DNA from: Candidatus Omnitrophota bacterium
GTDB taxonomy: Bacteria > Omnitrophota > Gorgyraeia > Tantalellales > Tantalellaceae
Assembly (NCBI GenBank): GCA_030617085.1
Contig: JAUWWB010000038.1
Span: 1-8,789, forward strand
DNA: 8,789 bases
Direction of reading: 5' to 3'
The translations under genes and the position numbers were made by a program. Below, piece after piece: positions 1 to 7,051 of the stretch. Below the pieces are notes generated by a model. The model worked only from the letters and a program-made list of their open reading frames with translations, was not told where the DNA came from and ran no database searches. Within the stretch, counting starts at the first letter, position 1. Every line of letters begins with the position of its first letter.

Positions 1-353
1 CCGGGCACGGCCTTCGCGCCTGCCAGAAAATCCATCACAAGAGCATCCATGCTGTTCCCCGGATGATCCGGCAGCTCCTGAACGGCCGGTTCCATTTTCG
101 GGGCCGTCACTTCCAGGCGCCCCTCTCCGGGGGACAGCACCGTTTGCCGGTAAGCCGTATTCACGGCAGGGTCCGCATTTTCCAGCATGATATCAAACGC
201 CGTTTTCCTCAAAATAGGCCCGAGAAAATCAACGCGCGTATACGGACGCGTCATGGCGGCATCCCCCCGGGTGGTTATGGTAAGGGCGGACATCCCCAGA
301 ACATGCGCCCCCAGCGACAAAAGCAAAGCTATCCTCAGGTTCCTGTTTATCAT
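1..353 (-). CDS. TonB-like energy-transducing protein, N-terminal part (cut by window edge)
   Basis: I translated this frame directly: it is open from an ATG at 353 to the window edge, giving about 117 residues. The N-terminus has a few basic residues and then one hydrophobic segment (about residues 6-27) with no clear signal-peptidase site, which fits an inner-membrane anchor. Inside it Ser13 and His17 form the S-x3-H spacing of the TonB transmembrane helix, the pair through which TonB is coupled to ExbB/ExbD. A motif VDFLGPILRKTAFD follows at about residues 41-54, then a Pro/Glu-containing stretch. It lies 45 bases downstream of exbD, the usual place for a tonB gene. The gap holds a REP-like hairpin, and no strong Shine-Dalgarno sequence precedes the ATG. 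The C-terminal TonB domain is beyond the window, so the family call rests on the anchor and the context. It could instead be a TolA-like or other single-anchor periplasmic protein. Confidence 0.62.
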   Translation of the reverse strand, partial: MINRNLRIALLLSLGAHVLGMSALTITTRGDAAMTRPYTRVDFLGPILRKTAFDIMLENADPAVNTAYRQTVLSPGEGRLEVTAPKMEPAVQELPDHPGNSMDALVMDFLAGAKAVP

Positions 354-374
354 ACAACTCAAGATGTTCGCCGG

Positions 375-402
375 CAGGGCAGGCACAGGGGCCTGCCCCT
401 AC
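375..402 (-). repeat. REP-like palindrome, copy 1 (GTAG foot plus hairpin)
   Basis: On the minus strand the element reads GTAG (402-399), arm GGGCAGGC (398-391), a six-base loop, and arm GCCTGCCC (384-377). It is identical over 26 bases to the element at 6981-7006. It lies in the 45-base gap between exbD and the TonB-like gene, and the TAG of its foot is the exbD stop codon. The hairpin would be transcribed inside the operon mRNA, where it could affect stability or relative expression. No U-tract follows, so it is not a canonical terminator. Confidence 0.85.
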
Positions 403-791
403 TGGGTAGTGGCAATGTTGATCTGCTTGACATCCACCTGCCTGCAGATGTCCCAGACCTCGATGACCTTCCCGAGGCTTGCCTTTTTATCCGCCTTTAT
501 CAGGAGGGGCTGCCCGTCCCTCGCGGCGACGCTGATACGCGAGAAAAGCTCGTCCTCGCTCACGGGCCTTTCGCATATGAAGAATTCGCTGTCCTCCGTG
601 ACCGTCACCACGAGCAGCTCCTTCTGCAGGACCTCGCTGGTAACGGCCCTGGGCAGGTTCACCCTTATGCCGGGCTGAAAGACAAAGCTCGAGGTCAGCA
701 TGAAAAATATGAGCAGCAGGAATATCACGTCGATCAGCGGCGCGATATCCAACCGCCCTTTTTCCATGAATACTTTTCTCTTAAACCTCAT
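399..791 (-). CDS. exbD: ExbD/TolR family biopolymer transport protein
   Basis: This 130-residue protein has the ExbD/TolR layout: a short basic cytoplasmic N-terminus, one membrane helix (about residues 17-36, sequence APLIDVIFLLLIFFMLTSSF) and a periplasmic domain of about 90 residues. Asp21 in the PLIDVIFLLL motif matches the proton-translocating aspartate of the family. With ExbB it forms the proton channel that energises a TonB or TolA partner. The ATG at 791 overlaps the end of exbB by 11 bases, which implies translational coupling, and the weak GGGAAG upstream lies inside the exbB coding sequence. A later in-frame Met9 would also keep the membrane helix, but the basic start MRFKRK is typical. 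The TAG stop is supplied by a REP-like repeat. ExbD and TolR cannot be told apart from sequence alone; the TonB-like gene downstream favours ExbD. Confidence 0.93.
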   Translation of the reverse strand: MRFKRKVFMEKGRLDIAPLIDVIFLLLIFFMLTSSFVFQPGIRVNLPRAVTSEVLQKELLVVTVTEDSEFFICERPVSEDELFSRISVAARDGQPLLIKADKKASLGKVIEVWDICRQVDVKQINIATTQ

Positions 792-1413
792 CTTCTTCCC
801 TTTTTGTCCCGAGTATGTTCACCAGATCCGTCGCGCTTTTCTCCATCTCCAGCACGAACCCGTCGACCCTGCTTACCAGGAAGTTATAGGCGACATACAC
901 GGGGATCGCGACCGAAAGGCCGGCTACGGTGGTAATGAGCGCCTCCCATATCCCCCCCGCCAGGTCTCCCGGATTGACCGGCATGAACGCGCCCGCTTTC
1001 ATCTCGATAACCTGGAACGCGCGCACCATGCCGGTGACGGTCCCCAGAAGCCCCAGAAGCGGCGCCACGTGGGCGATCGTAGCCAGCACGCCGAGGTTTT
1101 TCTCGAGGCGCGGCACCTCGTGCAGGCCGGCGTCTTCTATCGCCTCTTTTATCTCCGCCCTCGCGCGGTCATGTTTCAGTATGCCCGCCTTGAGTATCTG
1201 CGCTATCGGGCCCGGCATGGCGTTGCACTTGTCGATAGCGTTCATTATCTTGTTCCTTTTCAGCGTCCCGGCGATATCCTCCATGAACTCTTCCGTATTG
1301 ATCCTCGCCCGCCGCAAATGCCACAACCTTTCCAGCACAACCGCGAACGCGATAACGGAACACAAAAGTATAAGGAACATCAACGGCCCGCCTTTAACTA
1401 GTAAGTCCCACAT
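781..1413 (-). CDS. exbB: MotA/TolQ/ExbB proton channel family protein
   Basis: This 210-residue protein has the three-helix ExbB/TolQ plan: a first membrane segment at about residues 9-30, a cytoplasmic loop of about 75 residues, a second segment at about 107-130 and a third at about 155-180. The motif APLLGLLGTVTGMVRAF (117-133) and the following GGIWEALITTVAGLSVAIP region (153-171) are the conserved pore-lining parts of the family. It should form the inner-membrane pentamer that holds ExbD helices and uses the proton gradient. The ATG at 1413 is supported by an AGGAGG five bases upstream. Its TAA stop overlaps the exbD start. The gene follows the TPR gene after 53 bases, most of which are a heptamer array. 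Confidence 0.94.
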   Translation of the reverse strand: MWDLLVKGGPLMFLILLCSVIAFAVVLERLWHLRRARINTEEFMEDIAGTLKRNKIMNAIDKCNAMPGPIAQILKAGILKHDRARAEIKEAIEDAGLHEVPRLEKNLGVLATIAHVAPLLGLLGTVTGMVRAFQVIEMKAGAFMPVNPGDLAGGIWEALITTVAGLSVAIPVYVAYNFLVSRVDGFVLEMEKSATDLVNILGTKREEDEV

Positions 1414-1418
1414 CTTAA

Positions 1419-1424
1419 CCTCCT
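1419..1424 (-). promoter_or_regulatory. Shine-Dalgarno site of exbB
   Basis: On the minus strand AGGAGG lies five bases before the exbB ATG at 1413. It fixes that start. It lies immediately next to the heptamer array, so the array sits in the leader of exbB without disturbing its ribosome site. Confidence 0.85.
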
Positions 1425-1426
1425 AT

Positions 1427-1468
1427 ATCCACCATCCACCATCGACCATCGACCATCGACCATCAACT
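1427..1468. repeat. Heptamer tandem array (ATCCACC/ATCGACC)
   Basis: Six consecutive 7-base units fill almost all of the gap between the TPR gene and exbB: two ATCCACC (1427-1440), three ATCGACC (1441-1461) and one degenerate ATCAACT (1462-1468). The last unit contains part of the TPR gene's TAG stop codon (1469-1467). A short array with the same ATCCACC unit, in the opposite orientation, lies at 7394-7410. The period of seven does not preserve reading frame, and the array stops exactly at the gene boundary. Confidence 0.9.
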
Positions 1469-3917
1469 ATTTTTTCCTCGCATACCGCCTGAATGCCTCT
1501 ATCTTCTCCTTCGCCAGGTCCGCTTCCCGGCCTTCTCCTCCGGCCAGTTTCCGGTATATCTTTAACGCCCTTTTGTCCTCGCCGCGCTTTTCCAGGAGCT
1601 CCGCGCACCTGAGGCGCGCGCGGGCGACCCAGAATTTTCCGCGGGGATATTTATATTCCACCTTGAGATACTCTTCGACCGCCTCATCTTCCATGCCCGA
1701 CTTCTCATGGCATTCGGCTATATCGAACTGCAGCTGCGCGTTCACTTCGAAATTTTCTTCCGTAAGGGCGATCTTAAAATACTCCGTGGCCAGGGCGTAC
1801 TCGCCCCGGGCCTTTAATATCGCGCCTATCCTGTTGTCCGCGATCCTCGTTATCTCACTGTCGGGATATTTCTGTATGAGTGACTCGTACCGGGATATCG
1901 CCTTATCGTGCTCGCCCCTTTTTTTGTGGATATCCCCTATCGCCAGTACCGCCCGTGGCGCCCACTTGCCGGCCGGGCGCTTCCGCGCTATGCTTTCAAA
2001 CCGGGCCAGGCTCCGGGCCACCATGTTATCGTCATACAGCGCCCACCCCAGCCAGTAAGCGGCGTCATCGGCGAAGGCGCTTCCGGGAAACTCTTCCACT
2101 ATTTCGGAAAAATATTTTCGCGCGTTATTCAGGTCCCCCCTGCCGTAAAAATACTCCCCGAACCACAGCTTTATCCCGGGAGCAAAGCGGCTTCCGCCGC
2201 CGCCAGTCAGTATCTGTCTAAAGACCTCCAGCGCTTTCTTCTCTTTTCCCGTCTTGTAATAGGCCCAGCCGGCATGATAGCGCGCCCTGAGAAGGACATC
2301 CTTATCCTTTGATGCTCCGATGATCCTTTGATACTGCTTTACGGCGCCGGCGTAGTCGCCGCCGTTGTACATGGAATTTGCTTTCTGAAGAGCGGCTTCA
2401 TCGCGAAGAGAGCTGCCGGGAAAATCTTCAAGCACGCGATCAAACTGGCTTGCTGAAGCTCGGTACTCGCCCTTCCGGGCATAAAGCGTGCCCAGCCGGT
2501 AATGCGCCTTATCCAGCAGGGCCGATTCCGGAAAGTTCACCGCCAGCGACTGGAACGCGAGGATGGCGGCGTCTTCCCTGTCCATTTCTTCCAGCACACA
2601 CCCTACCTCGTACTGCGCTAGATCAGCGAGTATGCAGCGGGGAAAGTCCCTGAGCACCCTGTCATAAGCGTCGATAGCCCGCTCATTTTCGCCGCGCAGC
2701 CGCAAGATATCACCCATGGCGCACAGCGCGCTGACGAGGAGGTCGTCACTCCCGGACGTTTCCACGGCCGTCTCGTACTCCTTTAACGCTTTTTCCTCCT
2801 CGCCCGCACCGAGGTACGCCCATCCCAGGCAGTAATGCATCTCGCCGGCGAGCTCCCTGTCGGGAAATCTTTCCAGGGCCTCGCGGTATGTCCCGGCGGC
2901 TTCCGGCGCGTTTCCGTTCTTGTACAGGGCCTCGCCCATCCAGTAATACGCGTCGTCGGTCCATTCGTTTTCGGCCGTCCCGTTGATTACCTCGTCATAA
3001 GCCGCCAGGGCCTTTTCCGTCTCACCCTTCTCGAGACATATCCTGGCGATCCCCATGAGCGACGCGCTCCTCGTCACGGGATCGATGCTGCCGGAGGTGG
3101 CCTTTTTGAACCACTCCTCGGCGCTTTCCGGGTCACCGCTCCGGAGATAAGCTTTCCCCAATTTATATTCAGCGACGCTTTTCCACGGCTTATCTTCGCC
3201 GCCGCGCAGCGAATTCTCCAGGTTCGCGACGGCTCCGGGAAGATCATCGAGCTTATAGTAACAGTCCCCCAGCATGTAATAAGCGTCGAATATCCGCTCG
3301 CTCACTGGATACTTCTCCGTAAAAGTTTTCAGTTCCGCCTCGGCTTCGGCGTACCGGCCCGTCCTGTACAGGATCTCCGCGATCTTGTACCCGGCTTTTA
3401 CCGCCAGCTCGCTCTCGGGATACGACCTGAGGACCTCGCGGAACGCTTCAACGGCCGGGAGGTGTTCACCCATCTTTTCGTAACACCACGCCTGCGAATA
3501 ACGCGAATAAGGCGCGTACTCGCTCGCCGGGTACGATCCGATCACCGCCTGGTAATGAGCCAGCGCCTGCTCGAAATCGCCTTCGGCAAAATAGACTTCC
3601 GCTGTCCAGTAAGCGGCATACGCGGCAAGGTCGCTGCCGGCGAACCGCTCAAGCACGATATTAAATTCCGTGAGCGCTTTCGCGGGAGAAGACTTTTCGT
3701 AATACACCCTCCCCAGCAGCAACCGCGCCTGCCCTTCGACATCCCGGGAGATATCCATGGCAAGCAGGGAATTCAACTTGCCCTCCGCCAGGTCATAGAA
3801 CCCGTCCCTGACGGCCTTCTTCGCAAAATCAAGCTCAGCCCGAACCGCCGTTTGCCCTTCCGAAGGGAAACAGGACAGGAACAGGGATATTGTTAATAAA
3901 CAGATAATCCTCTTCAT
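1467..3917 (-). CDS. Exported multi-TPR protein, first gene of the ExbB/ExbD/TonB-like operon
   Basis: The chosen start (ATG 3917) gives 816 residues. It is preceded by GGAAGA at a suitable distance and begins with a typical export signal, MKRIICLLTISLFLSCF; the GTG at 3950 would bury this signal behind 11 residues. Cys16 might be lipidated, but the lipobox (FLSC) is weak. The rest of the protein is a nearly unbroken run of TPR-like helical hairpins of about 34-40 residues. Recurring hallmarks are Gly-Asp/Glu-x-x-x-Ala-(Leu/Ile)-x-x-(Tyr/Phe) followed by FPxS or YPxS turns, for example GDFEQALAHYQAVIGSYPAS. About 20 repeats fit. No enzymatic domain is visible. Such proteins scaffold envelope assemblies, and here the position directly upstream of exbB, exbD and a TonB-like gene suggests a periplasmic or outer-membrane partner of that motor. 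The precise cargo cannot be told. Its TAG stop touches a heptamer array. Confidence 0.88.
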   Translation of the reverse strand: MKRIICLLTISLFLSCFPSEGQTAVRAELDFAKKAVRDGFYDLAEGKLNSLLAMDISRDVEGQARLLLGRVYYEKSSPAKALTEFNIVLERFAGSDLAAYAAYWTAEVYFAEGDFEQALAHYQAVIGSYPASEYAPYSRYSQAWCYEKMGEHLPAVEAFREVLRSYPESELAVKAGYKIAEILYRTGRYAEAEAELKTFTEKYPVSERIFDAYYMLGDCYYKLDDLPGAVANLENSLRGGEDKPWKSVAEYKLGKAYLRSGDPESAEEWFKKATSGSIDPVTRSASLMGIARICLEKGETEKALAAYDEVINGTAENEWTDDAYYWMGEALYKNGNAPEAAGTYREALERFPDRELAGEMHYCLGWAYLGAGEEEKALKEYETAVETSGSDDLLVSALCAMGDILRLRGENERAIDAYDRVLRDFPRCILADLAQYEVGCVLEEMDREDAAILAFQSLAVNFPESALLDKAHYRLGTLYARKGEYRASASQFDRVLEDFPGSSLRDEAALQKANSMYNGGDYAGAVKQYQRIIGASKDKDVLLRARYHAGWAYYKTGKEKKALEVFRQILTGGGGSRFAPGIKLWFGEYFYGRGDLNNARKYFSEIVEEFPGSAFADDAAYWLGWALYDDNMVARSLARFESIARKRPAGKWAPRAVLAIGDIHKKRGEHDKAISRYESLIQKYPDSEITRIADNRIGAILKARGEYALATEYFKIALTEENFEVNAQLQFDIAECHEKSGMEDEAVEEYLKVEYKYPRGKFWVARARLRCAELLEKRGEDKRALKIYRKLAGGEGREADLAKEKIEAFRRYARKK

Positions 3918-3965
3918 TATTCTTCCAAGCGAGATTGCTTCGTCGAACACCGTATCACCCCACTC

Positions 3966-4051
3966 AACTACGAACTACGAACAACCCCTCGACTTCGCTC
4001 GGGACGGTTCAAGGGGTGGTGAGCTTGTCGAACCGCGAACTACGAACTAAA
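3966..4051. repeat. Heptamer array (AACTACG) interrupted by a palindromic element
   Basis: On the plus strand there are AACTACG, AACTACG and AACAACC units at 3966-3986, then about 44 bases of unrelated sequence, then AACCGCG, AACTACG and AACTAAA units at 4031-4051. The array therefore looks split by an insertion. The uvrA TAG stop (4049-4047) lies in the last unit. The whole block occupies most of the uvrA-TPR gap. Confidence 0.82.
3987..4036. repeat. Dispersed palindromic repeat fragment inside the heptamer array
   Basis: The core contains CTCGACTTCGCTCGGGAC followed after about 15 bases by GTGAGCTTGTCGAACCG. From memory this is the layout of a widespread intergenic repeat found in many Bacteroidota and candidate-phylum genomes (a CGACTTCGCTC half and a GAGCTTGTCGAAC half). 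Complementary segments GGTTC/GAACC and CCCCT/AGGGG allow alternative hairpins downstream of uvrA. There is no U-tract, so termination is possible only in a factor-dependent or imperfect way. Confidence 0.65.
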
Positions 4052-6839
4052 AAAGAACCTGCTTCAGATACTCCCCCGTGTAAGAACCTTCGCACGCGGC
4101 GACTTCCTCGGGGGTGCCGGAGGCGACTACCTCGCCGCCGGTGTCTCCTCCTCCGGGGCCGAGGTCTATTATGTGGTCCGCGGATTTTATGACGTCCAGG
4201 TTGTGCTCGATGACCAGCACCGTGTTCCCGGCCGAGACCAGTTCATGCAGCACGTCCAGCAGCTTATGTATGTCCGCGAAATGCAGCCCGGTAGTCGGCT
4301 CGTCCAGTATGTACAGCGTCCTGCCGGTAGCCGTCTTCGACAGCTCCGTCGCGAGCTTCACCCTTTGCGCCTCTCCCCCGGAGAGCGTCGTCGCCGGCTG
4401 CCCGAGCCGCAAATAGCCGAGTCCGACATCGTAAAGGGTCCGCATCTTGTTCTTCACGGGGGGGATGTTCTCGAACGCCTTCAGCGCCTCCTCCACGCTC
4501 ATCTCGAGGACCTCGGAGACGTTATAGCCCTTGTACCGCACCTCAAGCGTCTGGTCGTTGAACCGCTTGCCGCCGCAGACCTGGCACCTGACATAGACGT
4601 CCGGCAGAAAATACATCTCGATCTTTTTCACCCCGTCGCCCCGGCACGCTTCGCACCGGCCGCCTTTCACGTTGAAACTGAACCTGCCGGGCTTATACCC
4701 CCTCATGCGCGATTCGGGGAGGGAGCTGAAAAGTTTCCGGATAGGGTCGAACGCCCCCGTGTATGTGGCGGGGTTGGACCTCGGTGTCCTCCCTATGGGC
4801 GACTGGTCTATGACGATCACCTTGTCGATACGGCCGACGCCGTTTATCCTCTTATATTTCCCCGGCTTCAGCTTCGACCTGTAAAGCTTTTTCGCCAGGG
4901 CCCTGTACAGTATCTCGTCGACAAGGGTGCTCTTCCCCGACCCCGAAACGCCGGTCACGCAGTTAAACACGCCCAGCGGGACTTTCACATCGATGTTCTT
5001 CAGATTATGTTCGGCGGCGCCCACCACTTCCAGGCAGTTATTCCGGGCGTATTTCCTCCTCTTTCCGGGCACTTCGATCCTGAGGGTTCCCCGCAGGTAC
5101 TTCCCGGTAAGCGACTTCCTGCTTTTAAGGATGTCGTCCAGTTTCCCCTGCGCTACAACCTCTCCGCCGTACTCGCCCGCCCCGGGGCCCAGGTCGATGA
5201 TATGGTCCGCCTTCCGTATGGTAGATTCGTCATGCTCGACCACGATGAGCGTATTCCCCAGATCCCTCAGGGCGACCAGCGTGTCAAGCAGCTTGCGATT
5301 GTCTTTCTGGTGAAGCCCGATGCTCGGCTCGTCCAGGACATAAAGCACCCCGACAAGGCCCACCCCTATCTGCGTGGCGAGCCGGATCCTCTGGTCCTCG
5401 CCGCCGGAAAGCGTGTTGCTCCTCCTGTCCAGCGTAAGATAGCCGAGCCCCACGTTCAGCATGAAGTCCAACCGCCCGCTGATCTCCTTGAGCGCCTCTT
5501 CGGCGATCTTTTTCCGCATAGGGTCCAGTTTAAGGCCGGCAAAAAAGTCTTTGGCCTCTATTATCGACATCTCGCATATACCGGCGATGTTCTTCCCCCC
5601 GATATACACGCTCAGCGATTCTTCCTTCAGGCGGCGTCCCCCGCACGCCGGGCAGGGCTGGACGGACATGAACGCGCTTATCATCTCCTTTATGAACTCG
5701 CTGTCGGAAAACCGGAAGCGCCTTTCGAGGTTCGGGATAACCCCCTCAAAACCGGATTCCTCGTCCCCGTAAAGCACCATCCGCTTCTGGGCGGCGGTCA
5801 GCCGCTCAAACGGCGCGTCATAGTCAAACCCATGGTACGCGGCCAGTCTTCTGAGCTGCCGGCGGTAATGAAGTATTATCCCCTTACCGCCCCTCTTCCA
5901 AGGCACAACGGCCCTCAGAAGCGGTTCGCTCTTGTCGGGGACGACCAGCTCCGGGTCTATTTCCATCTTGTTCCCGAGGCCGTTGCAGGCCGGGCACGCC
6001 CCGTAGGGACTGTTAAAGGAAAAATTCCTCGGAGCGGGCTTTTCAAAACTGATCCCGCATTTGACGCACGCGTTCTTCTCGCTGAAAAGGACATCCCCGG
6101 CAAGCTTCTTCTCGCCTTCCGCGGGCGCTATTATGATGACGCCGGAGCCGAGCTTGAGCGCCACCTCCACCGAATCGGACAGGCGCTGCCGGATACCCTC
6201 TTTCATGACCAGCCGGTCCACCACGGCCTCGATGGTATGCTTGACCTTCTTGTTCAACCTCGGGATCGTATCCCCTATATCCACGATCTTCCCGTCAAGC
6301 CGTATCCTGACAAGCCCCTCTTTTCTCGCCTCCCTCATAACCTCGACATGTTCGCCTTTTCTGCCCGTGATCAGGGGAGCGAGTATCATCAGCCTCGTCC
6401 CCCCGGCAAAGGACATTATGCGGTCGACTATCTGCTGGGAAGTCTGCCCGGATATCTCCTGCCCGCACTTCGGGCAATGCTGGACGCCGACCCTCGCGAA
6501 AAGCACTCTCAGGTAATCCAGGATCTCGGTCTGCGTTCCCACGGTCGAACGCGGGTTCCTGCCTCCGGTCCTCTGCTCGATGCTGATGGTTGGCGAGAGC
6601 CCCTCGATATAGTCCATACGGGGCTTCTGAAGCTGCTCGATAAACTGCCGCGCGTAGCTGGACAAGGATTCCACGTACCGCCTCTGCCCTTCGGCGTATA
6701 TGGTGTCAAACGCGAGTGACGACTTGCCCGAACCGGAAAGCCCGGTGACGACGCAAAGCGTGTTCCTCGGAATACGCACGTCAATATTCTTAAGGTTATG
6801 CTCCCTGGCACCCTTGACGAATATATAGTCCTTGCTCAT
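4047..6839 (-). CDS. uvrA: Excinuclease ABC subunit A (UvrA)
   Basis: The 930-residue protein is full length for UvrA, the damage-sensing ATPase of nucleotide-excision repair that loads UvrB. The first nucleotide-binding domain has Walker A GLSGSGKS (33-40), signature LSGGEDQ (477-483) and Walker B with YVLDEPSIGLH (500-510). The second has Walker A GVSGSGKS (630-637), signature LSGGEAQ (819-825) and YILDEPTTGLH. Zinc modules are visible as Cys258/261/282/285 and Cys729/732/752/755; further CxxC pairs occur at 122/125 and 396/399. The first signature carries Asp482 where Ala or Ser is usual. Start choice: the in-frame TTG at 6875 is itself the -35 box of a good promoter, and the ATG at 6839 begins the conserved MSKDYIFVKGAREHNLKNI start. 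There is no Shine-Dalgarno site, and the mRNA is probably leaderless. The TAG stop lies in a heptamer array. Confidence 0.98.
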   Translation of the reverse strand: MSKDYIFVKGAREHNLKNIDVRIPRNTLCVVTGLSGSGKSSLAFDTIYAEGQRRYVESLSSYARQFIEQLQKPRMDYIEGLSPTISIEQRTGGRNPRSTVGTQTEILDYLRVLFARVGVQHCPKCGQEISGQTSQQIVDRIMSFAGGTRLMILAPLITGRKGEHVEVMREARKEGLVRIRLDGKIVDIGDTIPRLNKKVKHTIEAVVDRLVMKEGIRQRLSDSVEVALKLGSGVIIIAPAEGEKKLAGDVLFSEKNACVKCGISFEKPAPRNFSFNSPYGACPACNGLGNKMEIDPELVVPDKSEPLLRAVVPWKRGGKGIILHYRRQLRRLAAYHGFDYDAPFERLTAAQKRMVLYGDEESGFEGVIPNLERRFRFSDSEFIKEMISAFMSVQPCPACGGRRLKEESLSVYIGGKNIAGICEMSIIEAKDFFAGLKLDPMRKKIAEEALKEISGRLDFMLNVGLGYLTLDRRSNTLSGGEDQRIRLATQIGVGLVGVLYVLDEPSIGLHQKDNRKLLDTLVALRDLGNTLIVVEHDESTIRKADHIIDLGPGAGEYGGEVVAQGKLDDILKSRKSLTGKYLRGTLRIEVPGKRRKYARNNCLEVVGAAEHNLKNIDVKVPLGVFNCVTGVSGSGKSTLVDEILYRALAKKLYRSKLKPGKYKRINGVGRIDKVIVIDQSPIGRTPRSNPATYTGAFDPIRKLFSSLPESRMRGYKPGRFSFNVKGGRCEACRGDGVKKIEMYFLPDVYVRCQVCGGKRFNDQTLEVRYKGYNVSEVLEMSVEEALKAFENIPPVKNKMRTLYDVGLGYLRLGQPATTLSGGEAQRVKLATELSKTATGRTLYILDEPTTGLHFADIHKLLDVLHELVSAGNTVLVIEHNLDVIKSADHIIDLGPGGGDTGGEVVASGTPEEVAACEGSYTGEYLKQVLF

Positions 6840-6846
6840 GAGGTAG

Positions 6847-6875
6847 ATTGTAGCATAATCGGGGGTTGGGGACAA
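6847..6875 (-). promoter_or_regulatory. Sigma-70 type promoter of uvrA, predicted leaderless
   Basis: On the minus strand TTGTCC (6875-6870) is separated by exactly 17 bases from TACAAT (6852-6847). Only seven bases separate the -10 box from the ATG at 6839, so the expected transcription start falls at or next to the A of the start codon. I see no SOS-box-like palindrome around it. Confidence 0.72.
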
Positions 6876-6888
6876 GGAGGAGGGTTAT

Positions 6889-6912
6889 AGTTCGGAGTTC
6901 GGAGTTCGGAGT
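6889..6912. repeat. Heptamer tandem array (TTCGGAG x3)
   Basis: Three perfect TTCGGAG units (6891-6911) lie just upstream of the uvrA promoter, preceded by TATAG. A further single copy in the context GTAGTTCGGAGT is at 7024-7035, so the hairpin at 6940-6959 and REP copy 2 sit between heptamer sequence on both sides. The unit is related to the unit at 3966-4051 (minus-strand reading TTCGTAG). Confidence 0.88.
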
Positions 6913-6939
6913 GTTTCAGCGCCTCCCCCATTCGAATAG

Positions 6940-6959
6940 GCGGGGCTTTCCAGCCCCGC
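6940..6959. repeat. Perfect hairpin GCGGGGCT / AGCCCCGC
   Basis: Eight-base perfectly complementary arms flank a four-base loop in the gap between the PC4-like gene and uvrA. No T-tract follows on either strand, so I do not call it an intrinsic terminator. It resembles a dispersed GC-rich intergenic hairpin and lacks the GTAG foot of the REP family in this window. Confidence 0.75.
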
Positions 6960-6980
6960 ATCGTTGTGGCCTAAATGCAT

Positions 6981-7006
6981 GTAGGGGCAGGCCCCTGTGC
7001 CTGCCC
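6981..7006 (+). repeat. REP-like palindrome, copy 2
   Basis: GTAG (6981-6984), arm GGGCAGGC (6985-6992), six-base loop and arm GCCTGCCC (6999-7006). It is the exact reverse complement of the sequence at 377-402. It lies 45 bases downstream of the PC4-like gene, with its foot facing uvrA. Confidence 0.87.
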
Positions 7007-7051
7007 TTTCCTCCGGTGCCAAAGTAGTTCGGAGTAATAACGTAAGCCGCT

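Noticed and set aside
63..1401. Plus-strand open frames opposite the TonB-like, exbD and exbB genes
   Set aside because: The minus strand carries clear ExbB and ExbD motifs and a TonB-like anchor. The plus-strand products are low-complexity and arginine-rich.
2835..3896. A plus-strand open frame of 353 codons
   Set aside because: It is the shadow of the TPR gene on the opposite strand, with no recognisable motif and no ribosome site.
3918..4046. A promoter for the TPR operon in the spacer downstream of uvrA
   Set aside because: No hexamer pair with acceptable spacing was convincing. The operon probably has a promoter here, but I cannot place it.
4173..6719. A plus-strand open frame of 848 codons
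   Set aside because: It is antisense to uvrA and arises from the codon bias of that gene. The translation is rich in Arg, Pro and His and shows no family motif, while the minus strand encodes a complete UvrA.
6940..7006. GC-rich hairpins as intrinsic terminators of the PC4-like gene
   Set aside because: Neither hairpin is followed by a run of U on the transcribed strand. They fit dispersed repeats better.
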